A stretch of DNA of 64,000 nt from Palsa-89 sp963824345 (GTDB lineage: Bacteria > Acidobacteriota > Terriglobia > Bryobacterales > Bryobacteraceae), in the NCBI GenBank assembly GCA_963824345.1, contig CAWGOZ010000006.1, forward strand, positions 613,526 to 677,525, read 5' to 3'. This document shows positions 1 through 8,779 of this stretch, piece after piece (within the stretch, counting starts at the first letter, position 1; the number at the start of each line of letters is the position of its first letter). Both the position numbers and the translations under genes were made by a program. The notes under the pieces are model-generated. The model did no database searches, was not told the origin of the DNA, and saw nothing but the letters and a program-made list of their open reading frames with translations.

Positions 1-210
1 TACAACCACAAAGTAAGGCTGATGTGGCATGGATCTCCTTAGGTTGATTCGGCACGGCCCGAAAGAATACAGCGGACGCGGGGGCCGTAGGCCGGAGATT
101 GTCAACTAGGGAACAGGCCCTAGTCTCATGGCAAAGGCTAAGGATAATTCATGTGAAGGATAGGTGTCAAGTTGAAGAACCGTATTCCACCTTACTCTCC
201 AAGGAGTGAG
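1..210. other. Unassigned left edge, no gene seen
   Basis: I find no convincing coding region here. The only ATG-led frame near 128 is about ten codons long. The stretch lies downstream of the AAA ATPase gene, which ends at 211 on the minus strand. Its purine-rich, structured look suggested part of a group II intron or other structured RNA, but I could not match any diagnostic element such as a domain V hairpin. Confidence 0.4.
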
Positions 211-1734
211 CTAGGTGCGGGGCGCGGCAATGGAGGCGCGAACGGCGCGCTCGAATGCCCAGCCGCGAATGTGGTTGATCTGTTCCTTCATGGTGCGCGA
301 TAGCGGGACGATGCGGACGGCGGTAAGGATGAGATCCTGCTCGGTGACCTGGCGATCGTCCAGGCGCGCCCTGGTGATCGCCGATACCACGCACTGCTCG
401 ATTTCGGCGCCGGTCCAGCCGACGGTGAATTCGGTGAACTGGCGGATGTCGAAAGAGCGGATGTCCACGCCGCGCCGCGTCAGATGGATTTTGAAGATGG
501 CGATCTGTTCTTCGGCGGATGGCAGGTCGACGAAGAAAACTTCGTCAAAGCGCCCTTTACGGATCATTTCGGCAGGCAAGCGGTCGATGCGGTTGGAGGT
601 AGCGGCGACGAAAAGCCCGCGCGTCTTCTCCTGCATCCAGGTGAGGAAAAACCCGAAGATGCGTCCCGCCTCGCCGCCGGTCTCATTGGAGGCAATGCCC
701 ATCTCGATTTCGTCAAACCAAAGCACGGCGGGCGACATATCTTCCATCATCTTGCAGGTTTCCACGAACGCGGCTTCGGGCTTGCCGTGTCGCCCGGAGA
801 AGATCTCGACCATATCGACGCGATACAGGGGAAGCTTGAACTGATGTGCAATGGCCTTCACCGAAAGGCTTTTGCCGCAGCCGGGAATGCCCATCAGGAG
901 CAGCCCCTTGGGGACGATTTCGGCGTCCAGGCTGTCGCGCATTTCGAACAGCTTGCTGCGTTCGAGCAGCCAGGTCTTCAGGCCCTCCAACCCACCGACG
1001 TCGCCGAGATTGGTTCCATCCGAGATGTACTCCACCACGCCGCTGCGATTGACCAGCAACCGCTTCTCTTCCAGCAGCGCCGGCATAGCTTCCGGACCCA
1101 GGCCGCGGCCGGAGGCGAAGGCGCGCCGCAATGCGTAGCGAGCTTCATCGAGAGTGAGCCCTTGCAGAGCTCGCGCCACAGGGTATAGCGTATCGAGGCT
1201 GGCGCCTGGCAATTCCTCGCCCAAAAAGTCAACCAGCTCGATCAAGTCGGGCGGCCGGAGCTCCAGAAATATAATGCTGCGCTCCAGTTCTTCGGGGATG
1301 AACTGCACCGGCGAGCTGATGACGACGAACTTGCCCTGATCCACGCCCGCGTCGTACACGTCGCGCAAGCGGCGGCGAATTTCGGCCGAATCGCGCAGCG
1401 GTTCGTGAAAGTCCTTCAGATGAAAGATGCCCGCGCCTTGGTGCGCCAGGATAAAATCCAGCGCGGCGCGAGGGGCTTCCGTGGAGGGACGGGCGGACTG
1501 TTCGCCCTGGCGGCGCAGGCCGTCGGTGAGACTCCAGTTCCAGACCGGCAGCGGAGTAGGCGAAAGCGGTCCCTTGGCCACTTCGGTCAAGATCCGGACC
1601 ACGCGCTGCTCCTCGGCCGAGCGGATGTAGGTCAGCGGACGCCCGGATTCCAGGATTTCCCGCACCGTTTTGGCCGCGCGGCTCTCCGCCGGCTGACTCA
1701 CCGCGCCGTTCACCGAGGGGCTTTCCGATGTCAT
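211..1734 (-). CDS. AAA family ATPase, Ycf46-like
   Basis: Predicted cytoplasmic AAA ATPase of 507 residues, resembling the Ycf46 proteins of cyanobacteria and plastids. About 250 N-terminal residues with a degenerate ATPase-like fold (opening TYIRSAEEQRVV) precede one canonical AAA module. Walker A is GIPGCGKS near residue 280, Walker B is AVLWFDEIE near 341, and the second region of homology with its arginine is RKGRFDEVFF near 396. An in-frame start exists 63 bases further upstream, but the ATG at 1734 begins a more natural N-terminus (MTSESPS). The gene stands alone and is divergent from the dehydrogenase gene at 1807. Family membership is clear. The cellular role is not known; Ycf46 has been linked to inorganic carbon use in cyanobacteria. 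Confidence 0.85.
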   Translation of the reverse strand: MTSESPSVNGAVSQPAESRAAKTVREILESGRPLTYIRSAEEQRVVRILTEVAKGPLSPTPLPVWNWSLTDGLRRQGEQSARPSTEAPRAALDFILAHQGAGIFHLKDFHEPLRDSAEIRRRLRDVYDAGVDQGKFVVISSPVQFIPEELERSIIFLELRPPDLIELVDFLGEELPGASLDTLYPVARALQGLTLDEARYALRRAFASGRGLGPEAMPALLEEKRLLVNRSGVVEYISDGTNLGDVGGLEGLKTWLLERSKLFEMRDSLDAEIVPKGLLLMGIPGCGKSLSVKAIAHQFKLPLYRVDMVEIFSGRHGKPEAAFVETCKMMEDMSPAVLWFDEIEMGIASNETGGEAGRIFGFFLTWMQEKTRGLFVAATSNRIDRLPAEMIRKGRFDEVFFVDLPSAEEQIAIFKIHLTRRGVDIRSFDIRQFTEFTVGWTGAEIEQCVVSAITRARLDDRQVTEQDLILTAVRIVPLSRTMKEQINHIRGWAFERAVRASIAAPRT

Positions 1735-1806
1735 TGACACTTCTATAGTAAGACGGCGGAACCGGTGAAAAAGTCCAACGGCCGGATTTGATAACATTCA
1801 CACACG

Positions 1807-3108
1807 ATGAAACAGTTGGCTATGGTCGCGGCCGGTTGGCCCTGCATGCTCGGGTGCCTATGGGCCCAAACGCAAACGAACGCGACTGTTCCCTATAAAC
1901 CGAAACCGGCGTTTCCCGGCCAGACGGAAGCGCCTGCGCCGGCGAAACCGTCCCCGCCATTTGAAATTCAAACCATCACGAACCGGCTGAGCGCGCCCTG
2001 GTCGGTAGCGTTTTTGCCGGACGGCAATTTCCTGGTCACCGAAGGCGCGGGGACCATGCGGATCGTGCGGCCGGGCGGCCTGGTTTCGGCCCCCATCGCG
2101 GGAGTACCGGGCGTAAAAGTGGTAGCGGCGCAAGGTTTGCACGACGTGCTGCTGGACCCCGGCTTCGCCAAGAACCGGCTGCTCTATTTCACCTATTTCG
2201 CCCCGCCGCGCGGCGAGGATCCGGCGATCTGGCCGACCGAATTTTTCTACGAGCGGGTCTGGACCAAGCCGCTGGCCGAACGCCGTACGCTCTCGCTCGG
2301 AATGGAGCGCGTGGCGCGGGCGCGCTTGAGCGACGACAACAAACGGCTGGAGGATTTTCGGATTTTGATCGATGGCGGCGGCGAGCGCCGGATCGTTCTG
2401 GCGCCGGACGGCACGCTGCTGGTTACGGGCGCCGATCGTTTCCGCTTTTATGACTCGGATTTGGACGGCGTGGAGCATGATTTTACCGATAATCCGGATA
2501 TTCGCCGCAATTTCTCGGGGCGAGTGATTCGAATTAACCGCGATGGGTCCATTCCGAAGGACAATCCGTGGCTGAATCGCGTGACGGTTTTACCGGAGAC
2601 GTTCGCGCACGGGCTGCGCGATCCGGAAGGCGCGGCGATCAATCCCGCGACCGGCGAGCTATGGGCCACCGATCACGGGCCCCAGGGCGGCGACGAGATC
2701 AACATCATCCGCGCGGGACGCGATTACGGCTGGCCCGATATTTCCTGGGGGACTCAATACGACGCGCGGCGCACCGACGGGCGCAAGAACGTTCCTGTGG
2801 GAAACGGCCTGCACAGCATGCCCGGAGTGGAGGAGCCGATCTACTTTTGGGTACCATCCATCGCGCCGTCGGGCATGATGTTCTACACCGGCGATCTGTT
2901 TCCGGAATGGAAAGGCAACGTGTTTGTCGGCGCGCTGGCCGGGCAGCATCTGGCGCGGCTGGTGTTGAATGGCGAACGCGTGGTAGCGGAGGAAACCCTG
3001 CTTGCCGATTTCAAGCAGCGCATTCGAGACGTCCGGCAGGGCCCGGATGGCGCCGTCTATTTGCTGACCACAGGTGGCCTGTTCGTGAGGCTGGTACCGA
3101 AGAAGTAG
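1807..3108 (+). CDS. PQQ-type glucose/sorbosone dehydrogenase
   Basis: Secreted six-bladed propeller dehydrogenase of the GSDH family, 433 residues. An N-terminal signal peptide ends near CLWAQ. Family signatures run in order: SAPWSVAFLPDG, GLHDVLLDPGFAKN, AHGLRDPEGAAINP and DHGPQGGDEIN followed by DYGWP. These carry the His, Arg, Asp and Gly residues that hold PQQ and calcium in soluble aldose sugar dehydrogenases. It would oxidise sugars in the periplasm and pass electrons to a quinone or cytochrome. The next two genes, on the same strand, encode a gluconate-dehydrogenase subunit 3-like protein and a GMC flavoprotein, so the three may act on successive sugar-oxidation steps. Substrate is not predictable from sequence. 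No PQQ biosynthesis genes are in the window. Confidence 0.88.
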   Translation: MKQLAMVAAGWPCMLGCLWAQTQTNATVPYKPKPAFPGQTEAPAPAKPSPPFEIQTITNRLSAPWSVAFLPDGNFLVTEGAGTMRIVRPGGLVSAPIAGVPGVKVVAAQGLHDVLLDPGFAKNRLLYFTYFAPPRGEDPAIWPTEFFYERVWTKPLAERRTLSLGMERVARARLSDDNKRLEDFRILIDGGGERRIVLAPDGTLLVTGADRFRFYDSDLDGVEHDFTDNPDIRRNFSGRVIRINRDGSIPKDNPWLNRVTVLPETFAHGLRDPEGAAINPATGELWATDHGPQGGDEINIIRAGRDYGWPDISWGTQYDARRTDGRKNVPVGNGLHSMPGVEEPIYFWVPSIAPSGMMFYTGDLFPEWKGNVFVGALAGQHLARLVLNGERVVAEETLLADFKQRIRDVRQGPDGAVYLLTTGGLFVRLVPKK

Positions 3109-3148
3109 CTCGGTTGCAGACCAGCAGCCGGATCGAGCAAGATGGATC

Positions 3149-3709
3149 ATGCAATCCACCCGGAGGCTGTGGCTGTCGCAATGCGCCGGAATCGCGGCGC
3201 TGGCTGAAATTGCCGCGGCACGGCAGCACGCGCATCAAGCCCTGCAATCGTCCACTCCACCGGCGTTCCAGACGCTGGATGCGGCCGCGGCGGTGGAGAT
3301 CGATGCGATCACGTCCCAGATTATTCCTTCTAGCGACGGCCCCGGTGCTCACGAAGCCGGCGTGGTCTATTTCATCGATCGCGCGTTGTCCACTTTCGAC
3401 GCGCATTTACGCGAAGCCTATCGCACCGGCTTGGCCGAGGTGCAGAAGAAGCGCCAGGAACTCTACCCGAGTTCGACCAGCATCGCCGCGCTTTCGAATG
3501 CACAGCAGATACAGTTGATCAAAGCTATCGAGAGCACCGAGTTTTTCGAACTGCTGCGCACGCACACGATGTACGGCTTCCTCGGCAATCCCAGCTACGG
3601 CGGCAATCGCGATCGGATCGGGTGGAAGCTGATCGGCTTTGAAGATCGCATGGCATTTCAACCTCCGTTCGGCTACTACGACACGCCGGGAAACGCCGAA
3701 AGCAAATGA
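3149..3709 (+). CDS. Gluconate 2-dehydrogenase subunit 3 family protein
   Basis: 186-residue small subunit of the membrane-associated gluconate/sorbitol dehydrogenase type. The N-terminus has a paired arginine followed by a hydrophobic stretch (TRRLWLSQCAGIAAL), which fits a Tat signal; in this family the small subunit carries the flavin subunit across the membrane. The core shows typical motifs: ITSQIIPSSDGPGAHEAGV, then the C-terminal EFFELLRTHTMYGFLGNPSYGGN and the GWKLIGF segment. The stop overlaps the next start as ATGA, so the two proteins are translationally coupled and very probably form one complex. It starts 40 bases after the GSDH gene. Confidence 0.87.
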   Translation: MQSTRRLWLSQCAGIAALAEIAAARQHAHQALQSSTPPAFQTLDAAAAVEIDAITSQIIPSSDGPGAHEAGVVYFIDRALSTFDAHLREAYRTGLAEVQKKRQELYPSSTSIAALSNAQQIQLIKAIESTEFFELLRTHTMYGFLGNPSYGGNRDRIGWKLIGFEDRMAFQPPFGYYDTPGNAESK

Positions 3710-5355
3710 GCGGCGCGACGTTCAAGCCTTCCGACGAGGTGGATTTTCTGGTGATCGGCGCGGGCGCAGCCGGAGGCGTGATGGCGAAAGAGCTATCCAC
3801 GGCCGGATTCCGCGTGGTGGTGTTAGAACAGGGCCCTTATTTGACCCAGAAGGACTATCGTCACGATGAGATACGGTACACCTACCAGTCCGGTCTCACC
3901 AATGACACGAAGGTCCAGCCAATCACCTATCGCAAGAACGAGTCCGAACCGGCCAAGCCCGTCAAGGCCATCGGGTACGGGCGGCAGGTAGGCGGCGGCA
4001 GCGTCCACTTTACCGCCAACTACTGGCGGTTTCATGAAAGCGATTTCGAAGAGCGCAGCCAGTTCGGCGAAGTTCCCGGCGCAGGGCTCGCCGATTGGCC
4101 CATCAAATATGCCGACCTGGAGCCTTACTATACGAAGGCCGAGTACGATCTCGGGATCTCCGGGTTAGGCGGCGCGAATCCTTTCGAGGGACCGCGATCG
4201 AAACCATATCCGCTGCCCCCGATGCCGGCAAAATCGTCCGGCGTGCTGTTCGATCGCGCGACGAAAAAGCTGGGGCTGCATCCGTATCCGGCGCCCATGG
4301 CGATTCTGTCGCAACCCTATCAGGACCGCGCGGCGTGCGTCAATTGCGGCTTCTGCGAGTGGTTTGGGTGCGAAGTGCGCGCGAAATCGAGCACGCTGGT
4401 TTCGGTAATTCCCGTAGCCGAAAAGACCGGGAAATGCGAAATCCGTCCAAACTCCTACGTGCGCAAGATTGAAACCGACGCGCAGGGGCGCGCGACCGGC
4501 GCCGTTTATTTCGACGCGAATCGCCGCGAGGTATTCCAGCGAGCGAAATCCGTGGTGCTGTGCGCCAACGGAGCCGAAACCGCGCGCTTGCTGTTGCTCT
4601 CCAAATCGAAACGCTTTCCTGACGGCCTCGCCAACTCCAGCGGCCTGGTGGGCAAATATCTGATGTGGGACAACGGCGGCCTCGCGATGGGACTGTTCGA
4701 GCGTCCCTTGAACGAGTACAAAGGCATTCAGGTGACGCGCGTCATCCACGACTATTACAAGGCGGACCCCAAGCGGGGATTCTACGGAGGAGCTGGAATC
4801 GATGCGCGCTTCAATTATTATCCGGCCAGTTTCGCGCTCCAAGGCCTGCCGCCGGACGCGCCCAAGTGGGGCGCCGAATACAAGCAGATGCTGGGCATGT
4901 ATTTCACGCACACCATGTCGCTATTGGCGCACACCACTTCCCTGCCCCAACTGCGCAACAGCATTTCGCTCGACCCAGACTTAAAGGATGCATGGGGACT
5001 GGCGGCCATGCGCGTCACGTTCGATTTCCATGCCGACGATGTCGCGACCATGCAGTGGGCGATGACAAAACAACTGGAAATTCTCGAGGCGGCCGGAGCG
5101 AAGAAGACCTGGGGGGCGGTGGGGACAACGGTTGAGGAGAACATGCCGTCGGTGCATTTGATGGGTACCTGCCGGATGGGCGACGATCCGAAGCAATCCA
5201 TTGTGGATCGGTATAACCGCGCGCATGATGTCCCGAATTTGATCATCGCGGATGGCAGCAGCTTCGTCACCGCAGCTCGGCAACAGCCCACGGCCACCAT
5301 CCAAGCCTTGGCGTATCGAGCTGCCGACTATGCCATTCGAAACGCGAGGGGATAG
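3706..5355 (+). CDS. GMC family oxidoreductase, large subunit
   Basis: FAD-dependent oxidoreductase of 549 residues in the glucose-methanol-choline family, close in layout to gluconate 2-dehydrogenase flavin subunits. The dinucleotide-binding loop is VIGAGAAGGVMAKEL near residues 12-26. A ferredoxin-like Cys cluster (CVNCGFCEWFGC) sits near residue 206. The GMC C-terminal signature is present with HLMGTCRMG, then NLIIADGSSF and a closing ATIQALAYRAADY. The protein has no signal of its own and would be exported with the Tat-bearing subunit encoded just upstream (4-base overlap). Electrons would go to a cytochrome c partner, none of which is adjacent. Substrate uncertain: gluconate, sorbitol or another polyol. 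Confidence 0.9.
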   Translation: MSGATFKPSDEVDFLVIGAGAAGGVMAKELSTAGFRVVVLEQGPYLTQKDYRHDEIRYTYQSGLTNDTKVQPITYRKNESEPAKPVKAIGYGRQVGGGSVHFTANYWRFHESDFEERSQFGEVPGAGLADWPIKYADLEPYYTKAEYDLGISGLGGANPFEGPRSKPYPLPPMPAKSSGVLFDRATKKLGLHPYPAPMAILSQPYQDRAACVNCGFCEWFGCEVRAKSSTLVSVIPVAEKTGKCEIRPNSYVRKIETDAQGRATGAVYFDANRREVFQRAKSVVLCANGAETARLLLLSKSKRFPDGLANSSGLVGKYLMWDNGGLAMGLFERPLNEYKGIQVTRVIHDYYKADPKRGFYGGAGIDARFNYYPASFALQGLPPDAPKWGAEYKQMLGMYFTHTMSLLAHTTSLPQLRNSISLDPDLKDAWGLAAMRVTFDFHADDVATMQWAMTKQLEILEAAGAKKTWGAVGTTVEENMPSVHLMGTCRMGDDPKQSIVDRYNRAHDVPNLIIADGSSFVTAARQQPTATIQALAYRAADYAIRNARG

Positions 5356-5381
5356 CAGCCTGTGCCTCAACTCCGAGAGGA

Positions 5382-5447
5382 CCGCTTGCTGACGCGCGCG
5401 GCTCAGTAGATTCATGCCGTTACCGAGCCGCGACCGTGAGGAAGCGG
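5382..5447. repeat. REP-like inverted repeat, paired copies
   Basis: Two imperfect inverted copies of a 23-base unit (5382-5404 and 5425-5447) face each other across about 20 bases. The core is GAGCCGCGACCGTGAGG on one arm and its partial complement on the other. The hairpin lies between two convergent genes and may also stop transcription from both sides. Related copies occur at 18539-18605, 33127-33166 and 50333-50355. Confidence 0.6.
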
Positions 5448-5462
5448 ATTTAAACACAGGCG

Positions 5463-6269
5463 CTAGCTCAGACTCTCGGCGCTGTAGCGGGCGATCAAGC
5501 CGGTCCGGACCGCGTGATGGTAGATGGAGCTGAAAAACCAGCTCGCGAGCAGGAGAAACGCCAGATCGAGCGCTGCTCCCCATAACAACGCGTAAGGCGA
5601 GCCGGGACGCTTCAAAACCATGGCGCGCAGATTCTCGAACACGTAGGCCGGCGGAAGCAACCGCGACACATATCGCATCCAGATGGGTAACGTGGAAAGC
5701 GGATAGAACACGCCGGCGAACGGGGAGAGCAGCGCGGGCAGGGGCCAGATGAGCCATTCCGAAGCCGGACCGAGGCGCAGCACGATGCCGCAGCCAATCA
5801 CGCCGAGCGCGATTCCAAACAGGAACAGCACCAGCAGATAGGGAATCAGCAGGAGTCCGTAGACAAAGAACGACAGGCCGAAAACGGCGGTGGCGAGAAG
5901 CAGCATCACGATCAAGCCAACCGAGCTGGTGGCGATGCTGGAAAGCACCAGGCCGCCGACGTATTCGGAAATGGAAAGCGGCGTGGCGAAAATGTTCAGA
6001 AAATTGCGCGACCACACGTCCTCAAAAAACGCCATTGTCACGCCCTGCATCACGCGGATGAAGAAATCCCACAGCAGAACCGCCCCCAGCAGCGACGGCA
6101 CGAAGTTGAAGCCAGATCCGCTCACCGCGTTCAGGTATTTGGTGATGAATCCCCAGGTGACCATGTCGATGGCCACCCAGGCAAACAGCGGCAACACGCG
6201 CGCCGGACTGCCTTGAATCAAGTAAAACTGGCGCAGCAAAATCGCGAAGGTACGGCGCAGCGGGACCAT
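5463..6269 (-). CDS. ABC-2 type transporter permease
   Basis: 268-residue integral membrane permease with about six predicted helices, including LFAWVAIDMVTWGFI, LIVMLLLATAVFGLSFFVYG and LIPYLLVLFLFGIALGVIGC. The ABC-2 signature region is FAGVFYPLSTLPIWMRYVSR near residue 190. It is encoded three bases after the stop of the ATP-binding subunit, so the pair forms one exporter. In this family the cargo is commonly a drug, polysaccharide or lipid; nothing nearby identifies it. Confidence 0.87.
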   Translation of the reverse strand: MVPLRRTFAILLRQFYLIQGSPARVLPLFAWVAIDMVTWGFITKYLNAVSGSGFNFVPSLLGAVLLWDFFIRVMQGVTMAFFEDVWSRNFLNIFATPLSISEYVGGLVLSSIATSSVGLIVMLLLATAVFGLSFFVYGLLLIPYLLVLFLFGIALGVIGCGIVLRLGPASEWLIWPLPALLSPFAGVFYPLSTLPIWMRYVSRLLPPAYVFENLRAMVLKRPGSPYALLWGAALDLAFLLLASWFFSSIYHHAVRTGLIARYSAESLS

Positions 6270-6272
6270 GCC

Positions 6273-7019
6273 TTAGAGGTGCTCCAATGCCAGCGGTTCG
6301 CGAGCCACGGTGACGAACAGATCTTCCAGCGTTTCCTTGCCGTGCTCGGCGGGGAGCGTTCTGGGATCGCCCGCGAGCAGAATCTTGCCGTGCGAAAGGA
6401 ACAACACGCGGTCGCACACGTCAGCCACTTCGTACATGTTGTGCGATGTCCATAGCACGCCGCCTTCGCCTTGCGCGGCGAATTCCTGGATCTGCAGGCG
6501 GATGGTGCGCGCCACGGAAGGATCGAGCGACGCGGTGGGTTCGTCCAGCAGCAGCAGCCGCGGACGGTTCAGCAGCGCCTTGGCCAGCCCGACGCGGGTT
6601 TGCTCGCCGGAAGAAAGCACGCCGCATTTCGTATTGCGAAACGCCTGCAGATCGAACTGCTCGAGCAGGGTTTCGATGCGCGCCGACAGGTTTTTCACGG
6701 CGTAGATCAACCCGAAAAAGCGGAGGTTCTGGAGCACCGTGAGGTTCCCCGGCAAAGGCGCGTACACCGCGGCGAAATTGGTGCGCGCCAGCACTTGGGA
6801 GCGCTTTTTGGCGATGTCCATGCCCTCCACCAGGATGGCGCCGGAGGTGGGCTCGAGAACGCCCAGGATCATGTTGATCGTGGTGGTTTTCCCCGCTCCG
6901 TTGGGGCCGAGCAACCCGACGATTTCATTGCGGTTCACCTGGAAGGAAACGCCATCCACCGCCACGGTAGCGCCGTAATGTTTCCGCAATTCGCGCACGG
7001 ACAAGACGGCGGGACCCAT
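6273..7019 (-). CDS. ABC transporter ATP-binding protein
   Basis: 248-residue nucleotide-binding subunit of the exporter whose permease follows directly. Walker A is GLLGPNGAGKTTT near residue 40, the Q-loop lies in the segment with APLPGNLTV, the ABC signature is LSSGEQTRVGLAKAL, Walker B is LLLLDEPTASLDP, and the switch His is in LWTSHNM. The start at 7019 (MGPAVLSVRELRKHYG) begins exactly at the usual family N-terminus; the frame stays open further upstream but that translation is implausible and crosses the opposite-strand metallothionein gene. Confidence 0.9.
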   Translation of the reverse strand: MGPAVLSVRELRKHYGATVAVDGVSFQVNRNEIVGLLGPNGAGKTTTINMILGVLEPTSGAILVEGMDIAKKRSQVLARTNFAAVYAPLPGNLTVLQNLRFFGLIYAVKNLSARIETLLEQFDLQAFRNTKCGVLSSGEQTRVGLAKALLNRPRLLLLDEPTASLDPSVARTIRLQIQEFAAQGEGGVLWTSHNMYEVADVCDRVLFLSHGKILLAGDPRTLPAEHGKETLEDLFVTVAREPLALEHL

Positions 7020-7106
7020 ACATCTCAAGTGTGACACGCCCGGCCCGCGCATCAAGATTCCACGAAACAAATTCGGGGCGTTGCGGTCCAACCTTCGGGG
7101 GTATTC

Positions 7107-7253
7107 ATGGAACAAGGCAAAAAGTGCGCCCATCCAAGCTGCCATTGTATGGCCAAGAAAGACAGCGGCTATTGCAGCACGTATTGCGAAGGCGAAGCAC
7201 ATACGGCGGACATCATCTGCAGCTGCGGCCATCCGGAGTGCAAACCGGTTTAA
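7107..7253 (+). CDS. Bacterial metallothionein, SmtA-like
   Basis: A 48-residue Cys/His-rich protein. Reading from the ATG gives eight Cys at positions 7, 12, 14, 23, 27, 38, 40 and 45 and His at 9, 13, 32 and 42. The order C-x4-C-x-C, then GYCSTYCEGEAH, then CSCGHPEC matches the SmtA/BmtA zinc-finger-like metallothionein layout, where the cluster binds about four zinc or cadmium ions. Lys and Gly are frequent and aromatic residues few. The stop is followed after ten bases by the next small gene, whose ribosome site (AAGGAG) overlaps this stop, so both are probably one transcript. A weak G-rich site lies upstream of the ATG. No metal-responsive regulator gene is adjacent. Confidence 0.85.
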   Translation: MEQGKKCAHPSCHCMAKKDSGYCSTYCEGEAHTADIICSCGHPECKPV

Positions 7254-7263
7254 AGGAGCCGTC

Positions 7264-7434
7264 GTGCGAACCATATCGGATTTCCTATTCCTGATCCTGT
7301 TCATCGTGCTACTAGGCGCTTGGTTGATTCTCTGGGCGGCGTTTCACATCGCAGGCGGAATGATCCATATTCTGCTGGTCATTGCCGTGATCGCGCTGAT
7401 CCTGCATCTGGTGCGCGGCCGGAGCGCGGCCTGA
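7264..7434 (+). CDS. Small membrane protein, lmo0937 family-like
   Basis: A 56-residue protein that starts with GTG, five bases after a strong AAGGAG site. Two hydrophobic helices fill most of it (FLILFIVLLGAWLILWAAF and IHILLVIAVIALILHLV), ending RGRSAA. The second half with GGMIHILLVIAVIA is characteristic of the small lmo0937 family of membrane proteins of unknown function. The larger frame that begins at 7081 is unlikely because it would ignore this ribosome site and overlap the metallothionein gene out of frame. Function unknown; linkage suggests a role in metal or envelope stress. Confidence 0.78.
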   Translation: MRTISDFLFLILFIVLLGAWLILWAAFHIAGGMIHILLVIAVIALILHLVRGRSAA

Positions 7435-7474
7435 TTCGCGGAACCTGGAACCATGCATCATCGTATGATGGTGC

Positions 7475-8029
7475 ATGCTAAACGCGAGAAACAAAGCTCT
7501 GTTAATTGCGACTGGCGCCGTGCTGCTGGCGGCCATGCCGCTGCGCGCGGCTGTCGCCGACTCAGCCGCCAACGGTTTCACCATCCAGCTGGAACTCAAT
7601 ATCCAAGCGCCCCCGCAGGATGTCTACCAGCGGGTGGTTCGCGTTGGCGACTGGTGGAATTCCATGCACACGTTCTCCGGCGATGCGCATAATCTCAGCA
7701 TCGAAGACAAAGCCATGGGGTGCTTCTGCGAGAAACTCCCCGGTGGCGGCAGCGTCCGGCACATGGTGGTGGTGTACGCGGATCCGGGCAAGAAACTGGT
7801 GCTGAGCGGCGCGCTCGGCCCGCTGCAATCCATCGCGGCGACCGGCAGCATGACGATTCAGCTCGCGCCGGCCGGCGGCGCAACGAAGCTCACCGTCGGA
7901 TACGCTGTGACCGGCTACCTAGCCGCGGGCATGAACACCTGGGCCGCGCCCGTGGACTCCGTGCTGACCGAGCAATTCACGCGGCTGAAAAGCCTGATTG
8001 AGACTGGCAAAGCCGACACGAACAAGTAG
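7475..8029 (+). CDS. Secreted SRPBCC-fold protein
   Basis: 184 residues with a signal peptide (cleavage near AAVADSA). The mature part looks like the START/SRPBCC hydrophobic-ligand fold: IQLELNIQAPPQDVYQRVVRV is the typical first strand and helix, WWNSMHTFSGDAHNLSIED follows, and the C-terminal long helix is VLTEQFTRLKSLIET. Ligand and role are unknown. It is a single gene, convergent with the next gene (10-base gap). Confidence 0.7.
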   Translation: MLNARNKALLIATGAVLLAAMPLRAAVADSAANGFTIQLELNIQAPPQDVYQRVVRVGDWWNSMHTFSGDAHNLSIEDKAMGCFCEKLPGGGSVRHMVVVYADPGKKLVLSGALGPLQSIAATGSMTIQLAPAGGATKLTVGYAVTGYLAAGMNTWAAPVDSVLTEQFTRLKSLIETGKADTNK

Positions 8030-8038
8030 GAACAAACG

Positions 8039-8734
8039 CTACGGCTGGAGCGTCAACGTGGCGTTTCCCGCGGCGCCGCTATAGATCAGCTCCAGTGAGC
8101 GAATCCCCTCGGTCTTGCCACGGTATGAGAAGAACAACAGGCCGGCCTGCGGCAGCGCCCGATCGCCTTCCTGCATGGCGGCCCGTTGAACGTGTTGCTC
8201 CATCGCGCGTCGCAGTTCGAAGGGCATTTTGGGAGGCACGGGAGGAAGCTTCTCACCGCCTCCGCTCCCGCCCGTGGAAATGCTACTGCTGCTTTTCTTG
8301 GTTTCTTCACTCTCTTCGGGCGGCTGCCATTGGGGATCTTTGAGGGACTTGAAAACCAGCGCGTAAGGCTCGCTAGGGGAAGCGATCTTCTTGCCGTTGA
8401 TGCGGAGCGAAAAATCCCCGCGCGCCAGCGTTAGACGCGCGCCTGCCGCGCCGAACAGCCCCGCCTCCACCACGATGTAATCCTCCGCGTCGACGGTCTG
8501 CTCCGGCGTGGGAACGGCGTGGCCCATGAACTCCGCCCCGATCGTCACGGCGCCGGCTTTGGCCTGGGCCTGATACTCGCCGGCCACCGCTCGGGGAGGC
8601 ATGCCCTTGGCTTGAGTGTCCTTGCTCTGCGCTTCCGCGCCTTTTGTGTTTTCTTCCTGCGCCGGCAGAGCGACGGCCAAGGCGAGCGCGCCGACAATCC
8701 ATGGAACGGTTCTCAGGCTGGAGACGAGTCGCAT
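8039..8734 (-). CDS. Hypothetical exported protein
   Basis: 231 residues, not recognised. A signal peptide (VPWIVGALALAVALPAQ) is followed by a charged low-complexity linker (EENTKGAEAQSKDTQAKG). The central part (VTIGAEFMGHAVPTPEQTV, then EDYIVVEAGLFGA) suggests beta structure, and a second flexible Ser/Gly/Glu-rich stretch occurs near 145-165. The end, SLELIYSGAAGNATLTLQP, is again beta-like. It is probably an acidobacterial exported protein without assigned function. Confidence 0.6.
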   Translation of the reverse strand: MRLVSSLRTVPWIVGALALAVALPAQEENTKGAEAQSKDTQAKGMPPRAVAGEYQAQAKAGAVTIGAEFMGHAVPTPEQTVDAEDYIVVEAGLFGAAGARLTLARGDFSLRINGKKIASPSEPYALVFKSLKDPQWQPPEESEETKKSSSSISTGGSGGGEKLPPVPPKMPFELRRAMEQHVQRAAMQEGDRALPQAGLLFFSYRGKTEGIRSLELIYSGAAGNATLTLQP

Positions 8735-8779
8735 TGCAATTTACAAACTAACACAACCGGTCTGGGCCACTTCGATGGA

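Noticed and set aside
1..210. Fragment of a group II intron
   Set aside because: The structured look was suggestive, but no domain V/VI hairpin or reverse transcriptase was found and 210 bases are too few to decide.
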